Shown here piece by piece: positions 58,304 to 64,000 of a DNA stretch of 64,000 bases; the first letter of the stretch is position 1, and each line of letters begins with the position of its first letter. The position numbers were made by a program, and so were the translations under genes. The notes under the pieces were generated by a model. The model did not search any database, was not told the DNA's origin, and saw only the letters and a list, made by a program, of their open reading frames with translations. Location: contig NC_081415.1 in NCBI RefSeq assembly GCF_030272615.1, positions 374,869,392-374,933,391 on the forward strand, written 5' to 3'. Origin of the DNA: Cryptomeria japonica (lineage: Eukaryota > Streptophyta > Pinopsida > Cupressales > Cupressaceae).

Positions 58304-61300
58304 GTCACGCCCCGACATGAGGCCCATAGGACATAACAACCAAGATCATTAAAATGCAAATAATTTTTTTTAAAAAAAAATTAATAAATATAACATAAAC
58401 AAATGCTAAAATATAGTTAAACAAAATACATAATGAATCATTTAACAAATGTCCTCGAGGCCCCATAATGATGTTACACAAGGTTATACATCATCTCAAA
58501 TAATTACAAGGAGCTGCAATAATTTACATAACAAAATTATACACGGATACAAGATTCTCGTTACAATGCTCGAGAATTTAAGAGTTACATATACAAATGA
58601 TAGATCCACAATATACAAAACTCCAAAAGTCCCATGTAGGGAAGTATACATAAATCTGGTGCATCAATGATATTCTTCAAATCTTCTCCGAGCCAACACA
58701 AACATGAAGCTGAAAGGGCCAAACCCAATGGGTGCGAAAAGCACTCCACCCAACCATGTGGCACCAAAATAGGTCCACCCCCCATGCTAGGAGGTAACAA
58801 TCAGACCCACTTGGCAGAAGCAAGATAAACAAGAGTTCCAACATGACTCACCGGAGAAACACATATCCATACCAACAGGGAAACAATTAAACTTTGCATG
58901 TGAGAGGCTCACAAGAGAACACCATAGAGGCACACGAAAAAAACAATACACCGGAGACTCAAACACATTAACAAAGGCAACAAGCATGAGAATACAACCA
59001 CTTCCGAGGACTCAACAACACACATAAAGAAGAGATACAGGTTACCACTAGGTTGCAAGGGAAGAGTGTCATCACTAGGATGTTACACTGGTAGATCCTC
59101 ACTAGGTCTCAAGCCATGTCCTGGGTTATCCTGGTGACCTCTCCCAACCCCCAGCCCCCATACATTCACTAGTGGACCACACCAGCCTTTCGAGGAGGCA
59201 AGGGTGGTGGAAGCCATTCCAGGCCCTTCTCCACTTACCCTCAAACCTGTACAAGAATTTGTGGGTAAAGAGGCATCAGAGAATTATCTTATTTAGTGTG
59301 ATCTAACTACCCACCCAAGTTTATTATTTAGGTTATCACTTGTTTACCAAACTTCTATTAGGCTACCCTGGCAACCACTTTGACTGCCGACCCCCAGTAA
59401 AAGCCACTCTCCCTACTTGCACCTAGGATTCAAAATAAACTCAATGTCATGATAACAAAACCACAAGATAATGAATCTCCAACTATAGCATGGCTCAAAT
59501 TCACATGCTAGAAAGGATTCCAAGGAGTACAACAAAAGGGATAGGAAGGTACATCTAGCACGCTAAGGTCCATTGATCCAAATCATTAGGAAATGTTGTA
59601 CAACATTTCTCTACAAGGAAGACTTGACTATCAGAGAAGTCTTACAAGGGTGTCAACCGCATAACATTCAAGGGTCTATGGAAGGCACAAATGGATAACA
59701 TACATAATTCTAGACTCTGGAGTTAAAAACATTACACAACATGACTAAACAATTCCACATATTTAAACATGTTCCAAGTAATCACAAAGCCACAATAAGT
59801 CAAGAACTTTTAGTCTCACATTTAAACCAAAGTGACCAACTTTATTCTTATACACAGATTACGTCCATAATTTAACTTTAAATAAAATCCAAAATCAAAT
59901 CCTAATCATTTACTCTATCTAAACATGCTAATTCATTTATTACATTTAGTTCAATTCTTTTAAATCCAAAATATCAATAGTTCATTTGATTCACACTACA
60001 CATTTACATCTAACTTTAGCACGATTATTTCATTAAGCCATCTAAGTACATTTCCACAAATCAAAACTAAAATAAAAAGAATAAGAATGCAGAAAGAGCT
60101 CAAATTTACAATATACATTAATCTATACACTAATGTTGTAATGCACAATTCTGTTTATCTGCCTTATACCATAATAAAAAAGAAAAGAAGCATATTATAT
60201 ATATATATATATATATATATACAGTCATAATCCAATTGAAATCTGCCATGAATCAGAAATAAACGAAAGGTCTTGAATATACAGTATATCCATGTGATAC
60301 TAAATAAACCAAATCGGTAAATCTAATTACATAGCCCCAAATATAAATACAAAACTGAGCATTAATAATAAAGCAGTGTCCTACAAAGCTGGACATAAAC
60401 ACACACACACATATATTCGTAAAACGAATCAAAATGATAAAAAAAAAAACCCATAAGAGAATGAAGCATGCAATAACGGCATGGGTGTGGATTGCCAAGG
60501 AAGCATTGGGGTGTTGAAAACAAAGAGGCAGCGCAGGGGGTATAGGGGGGTGGCATTGGTAGGAGAAATCCCCACCCCACGACTGTGGGGGCCGAGCCTC
60601 CCACAGTGTGCCCGGACTCCCCTCCATAACCCGTGACCGATAAGCAATGCACATACAATAACTTGTGAAATATATTTTTACATTGCGAAAATAAAACGTT
60701 TTATATGCGATTGATTATATATATATATACATGTAAGAAAATAACAAGCATATGTCTCAGAATAAGATCACGGTAAAACAAAGATATCCCATTTTGAATT
60801 TGTAGATTTAAAACACACAGATTTACTATACAATAGATGCAACCCCAATTAACAAAATAGAGCCGTAAATATCTATATAAATATATTTTTATTTCAGAGA
60901 GACATTTTGTACAGGTTCACAAACCCTGAAGATCTTCCCAGTATAGTACTACCAATCAGTCCTTAATTTCTTCAATTCAGTAAAAAAAAATTCATAAAGA
61001 TTTCAATCTATTAACCTGCAAAGAGAAAATGAAAAAACATCTCCTACCTTATTAATCAATTGGAGAAACTATCACAGAGAATGAGGAAACAGAGACCCTT
61101 CTAGAAGATCCATGCCAAGCCACACAAAGTCAATCCAAATCCTTTGCTGAATTCTTCAACACCAGATTCTTCCCCAAGATTCTTAGAGCAAAAACCCCTC
61201 AATTATTAGATTTTCTTTCAATTAATCTTTCCAATTTAAAAATTAATCAGAGTCCTCAAATTACTTAATTAAATAAATCAAATGGGAAACTACAATTAAT

Positions 61301-61430
61301 TATAATTATTTAATCTTTAAACTCACAAATATTATTTTCGAATTAATTAACTAATTTAAATTTTAAAGTTCCACCAATTCCAATTTATTTGTTTATTTAA
61401 TTAATTACATCTCAAATACTAAGAGGGGGG
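58304..61430 (-). mobile_element. Gypsy-like LTR segment with a TGTCACGCCCCG edge
   Basis: The left edge reads TGTCACGCCCCG, a common terminus of plant gypsy LTRs. On the minus strand there is a GC-rich patch (60530-60630) with a 'ctatacccc' TATA-like site and then a long leader, so I favour minus orientation with its 3' end at 58304. The right end is not resolved and no internal coding region adjoins. Orientation is uncertain. Confidence 0.4.
60195..60221. repeat. (AT)n microsatellite
   Basis: About 13 AT dinucleotides. A shorter TA tract lies at 60717-60729. Confidence 0.95.
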
Positions 61431-61548
61431 GTAAAATATCGACCATTTCACAATATTACTAACCATAAGAAGGAGCAACAATTTTACGACAACTCAAAAC
61501 ACAGAGCACTAACAAAGGGGTGACGACTGGCAAGATTTGACAACAAGG

Positions 61549-62504
61549 TGTTGGAATCCAATAACACTGAGAGGGGGGGTGGAGGAGAGGGGGGTGTGAA
61601 TCAATGTTATACCAGAAAGATTAATTTTAACTTTATTAAAACATGCATACACCAACCAGTATACCAGTACATACAAAATTGAAATAAGTAAAGCAACCAA
61701 TAAGCCAATCACATAAATGAGAACCATAACACACAAAATTATACGTGGAAAATCTCAAAGAGGAAAAACCACGGTGGGATTTGCGACCCACAATATCAAT
61801 TCAATGGCCATATGAAGAGATATTACAAAATATAGGGGCTTGCACTTACAGGAAGGCTTACAACCTAGAGCACACTGCTCAATCACAAAAGGAGCCTCAC
61901 TGACTACAAATAAATCCAGACTACAATCTGGAGAAGTGTTGAACTGCAAAAGATAACATCTTCTATGTCAGAATATAGTTTCAATTAAGCTCTATCTATT
62001 CCGGTTTGAAACCCTAAACCCTTTACCGGAATAACCCTTACATAAATATCCTCACATACATAATCTCTCTGATATATTTTGCATTATATCACATCCCCAT
62101 CTCCATTACCATTCCAATTCCTTTTTTTTTTTCCTTTTCAAAATGATCTAATCCAACTGACCTATTTACCCTATACAACTTATCATGCCTTATGTCGGCT
62201 TACAAAGATAATTACAATATCAATATACATGTCGGCTAGATAACATAAATATCAAAAACAATTGTCGATGTCGGATCCAACAGATGTCAGCCTCCAATAC
62301 CGATAACCTTATTCTAAATCATGTCGGCCTTCATTGCCGGTAACAAAAGAAATCCTTCTATCCTGCTGGTGCCGGTGTCGATGTAGTGTCTATGAAGTGC
62401 CTGTCGGTACACAATTGAACTAAAACATGAAGCTAAAACAAGATACCATGTTGCCATCAATGACAACATAGTGAAACCAACCAATTGAGTGTCAATTTCT
62501 AACA
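61549..62504 (-). repeat. 3' LTR of a second copia element (D)
   Basis: Minus orientation: TGTTAGAAATTGACAC at 62504 to ...TTGGATTCCAACA at 61549, 956 bp. The C-run before its end (cacccccccctctcagtg type) is the usual copia LTR ending. The adjoining polypurine tract on the minus strand, CCAAAGGGGGAGAT (62505-62518), fixes the boundary and orientation. Confidence 0.88.
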
Positions 62505-64000
62505 ATCTCCCCCTTTGGTATTGATGGCAACACTCATGTGAAAAATGGTCAAGGTTTCATCTGTCGGTTTCATCTTGTCTGCTCCCCCTGAGTTGAATAT
62601 TCATCAATGCAAAATACTCCATACTCCATGTCTTCGCCTAATGTATACAACTCCCCATTTTTTATTTTTCACATCTATATCACTCTCCCTTTTGACATCA
62701 ATGCCATAAAAAATTAAAAGGAATGTCAAAGATCCAAAAAATGTACAATGAATATCCCAAAATTATCTTACTGGAGCTTAACAAATTTGAAATTATTTGG
62801 ATATGCCTTCTCCAATAGCTCAAGATAAGTATCCCAACCAGTTTTGAAAGTGTAAAAAATAGATACAAGTCCATTTAGTATATGAGCAAATGATTATTTC
62901 TCACTTATCTCTGCCGGTGTGGGCTTTCCAACCATATCTATACACTCCTTCTTATGTACACTGAGTGAATCCAACCGGGGACTCACCAAGCCTCTTAGAC
63001 TTCTGGTTCTTCTTATGATTTTTTCTTTTTATTTCTCAAGGACAAAAATTTGAGCTTCCAAAACCAAAATTTGACCATCAATGGATGTAGTCAATGAAGT
63101 CAATCCATCAAAAGAATTAGCTATACTTGCAATTTTCTCTTGAAATTCCTTAATCTTCTTATCCATATTAACTGTAAGTATATCTGTGTTACAACATACT
63201 CTGTAAATATTTGTACACTTTAAAAAATGTCTATCAGTTTCAACTTTTCATCAATCTTCTTCTTCTCAGATTGAATCACCTGATCAAAGGCATCTCTTTT
63301 AGCTTGTGTGAACCTCTCCAGTGCTTGCTTGTTTGAGATCTGTTGTAAGGATTGAAAATCCTTTTAAATGTGCTCAGTAATTGTCTTAAGCTTGCCAGAT
63401 GGGCTCTCTTCTCTGTCAATCTTGTACTCTGGGACTAGTCTGTGCAAAAAGTGATAGATTGATCAATAATCCCTTTATCTGTAGATCCCTCCTTCATTAA
63501 TTTCTGTGCATCCATCATCATGAGTTTAGTAGGACTCATCTCAGTTATGTTTTTCTTTACAACTTGCGAGGTGTCAATTGACAATAATGATGGACCTACT
63601 ACCAGTTCCCTGTCGGATTCCCCTTTCTTCTCCTCTAATGATTTATCCTTTATAGATTTCTCACTTACATTGGTGGCTTCACAACTTGGTGTAGTCTCTG
63701 TAACTACCAGTTCCTATGTAGGAACTGTAATCTCAACCTATACATCTGTATTCAGAGGATTGTTATCCTCAACATTAGTATCATGTCAATTATCAAACTT
63801 TATACTCTGTATTTGCCGGTATCTCAACATTTGTCTGTACTTTTGTATCTACCAGGGGCTCAATTTCCACTATCTTAATGTTTTTCAAAATTGAGGGTGA
63901 AGTACCCATAATACCCTTTCCTTTTCCTTCAACCGGGGTGTCTGCAGTGTCTGTCTTTGATTCTGGTGAAGTAAAGAAACCTCGGTTCTCTCCAAAGAAC
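62505..64000 (-). mobile_element. Copia element D, 3' internal part (continues past the window)
   Basis: Polypurine tract, about 510 bp of non-coding DNA, then an extra ORF region from 63029 to the window end. Gag and pol would lie beyond 64000. Confidence 0.75.
63029..64000 (-). pseudogene. Extra (third) ORF of copia element D, Lys/Glu-rich, broken
   Basis: From the window edge the minus strand is open for about 69 codons (FFGENRGFFTSPESK ... VEIEPLVDTKVQ ... TEYKV) up to a TGA near 63791. After a frame change come SEKSIKDKSLEEKKGESDRE, then SPTKLMMMDAQKLMKEGSTD and KGIIDQSITF. Another shift leads to ISNKQALERFTQAKRDAFD, QVIQSEKKKIDEKLKLID, and finally NMDKKIKEFQEKIASIANSF ending LVLEK-stop at 63029. 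The heptad-like Lys/Glu/Leu pattern suggests coiled coil. Its place between pol and the 3' LTR matches the env-like or accessory ORF of some copia lineages (for example Sireviruses). The function is unknown. Confidence 0.65.

Noticed and set aside
60253-60658. Three overlapping minus-strand ORFs near a GC-rich patch
   Set aside because: They overlap each other in all frames within a probable LTR; no recognisable domain.

Overview
The window looks like nuclear DNA from a plant with a very large, repeat-rich genome. I favour a gymnosperm (conifer-like), from the nested decayed LTR retrotransposons, LTRs longer than 4 kb, fixed C-to-T style decay of transposon ORFs, PPR gene fragments, and one gene whose last intron exceeds 20 kb. 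The species call is inference. I saw no rRNA, no convincing tRNA gene, no CRISPR array and no bacterial-type operon.

Left part (1-25461): the backbone is the 3' end of an RCC1-repeat gene on the + strand. An 80-nt exon (4940-5019) and the terminal exon with stop (25342-25461) join in phase and read as one RCC1-type C-terminus. The 20.3-kb intron between them holds a 5'-truncated, minus-strand Ty3/gypsy chromovirus (about 5.3-10.9 kb) and a giant LTR (10903 to about 15335). That LTR contains a tandem-repeat U3 and a 353-bp TRIM element (14033-14385). The intron continues with a decayed pentatricopeptide-repeat gene (about 16.5-17.5 kb), a LINE ORF1 without ORF2 (17.7-19.4 kb), and a chromovirus-type LTR carrying a minisatellite and a run of hairpins with covarying stems (19.4-20.8 kb). 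It ends with a diverged direct repeat pair. An LTR of the giant family also lies upstream, ending at 1746.

Middle part (25462-50046): after the gene comes a copia-like LTR (from 27195), then a three-level nest. The host is a minus-strand LTR element (family B, 31331-50046). A second minus-strand element (family A, 31494-37434, TSD AAATC) sits in its left LTR. A + strand Ty1/copia (C, 38582-45726, TSD GTTCC) sits in its internal region. A and B have different LTRs but share about 2.2 kb of apparently non-coding internal DNA. A keeps only a gag; C keeps a full but broken gag-pol.

Right part (50047-64000): two 1.4-kb tandem units, each of two roughly 600-bp subunits, one broken by a retrotransposed insert with a 9-bp TSD. 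Then come a 1.01-kb head-to-tail duplication (54948-56968), a gypsy-like LTR segment starting at 58304, and the 3' end of a minus-strand copia element (61549 to past the window end). This last element carries an extra lysine/glutamate-rich ORF between its (unseen) pol and its 3' LTR.

The only candidate functional host gene is the RCC1 gene. Nearly all other coding signal is dead transposon or pseudogene.
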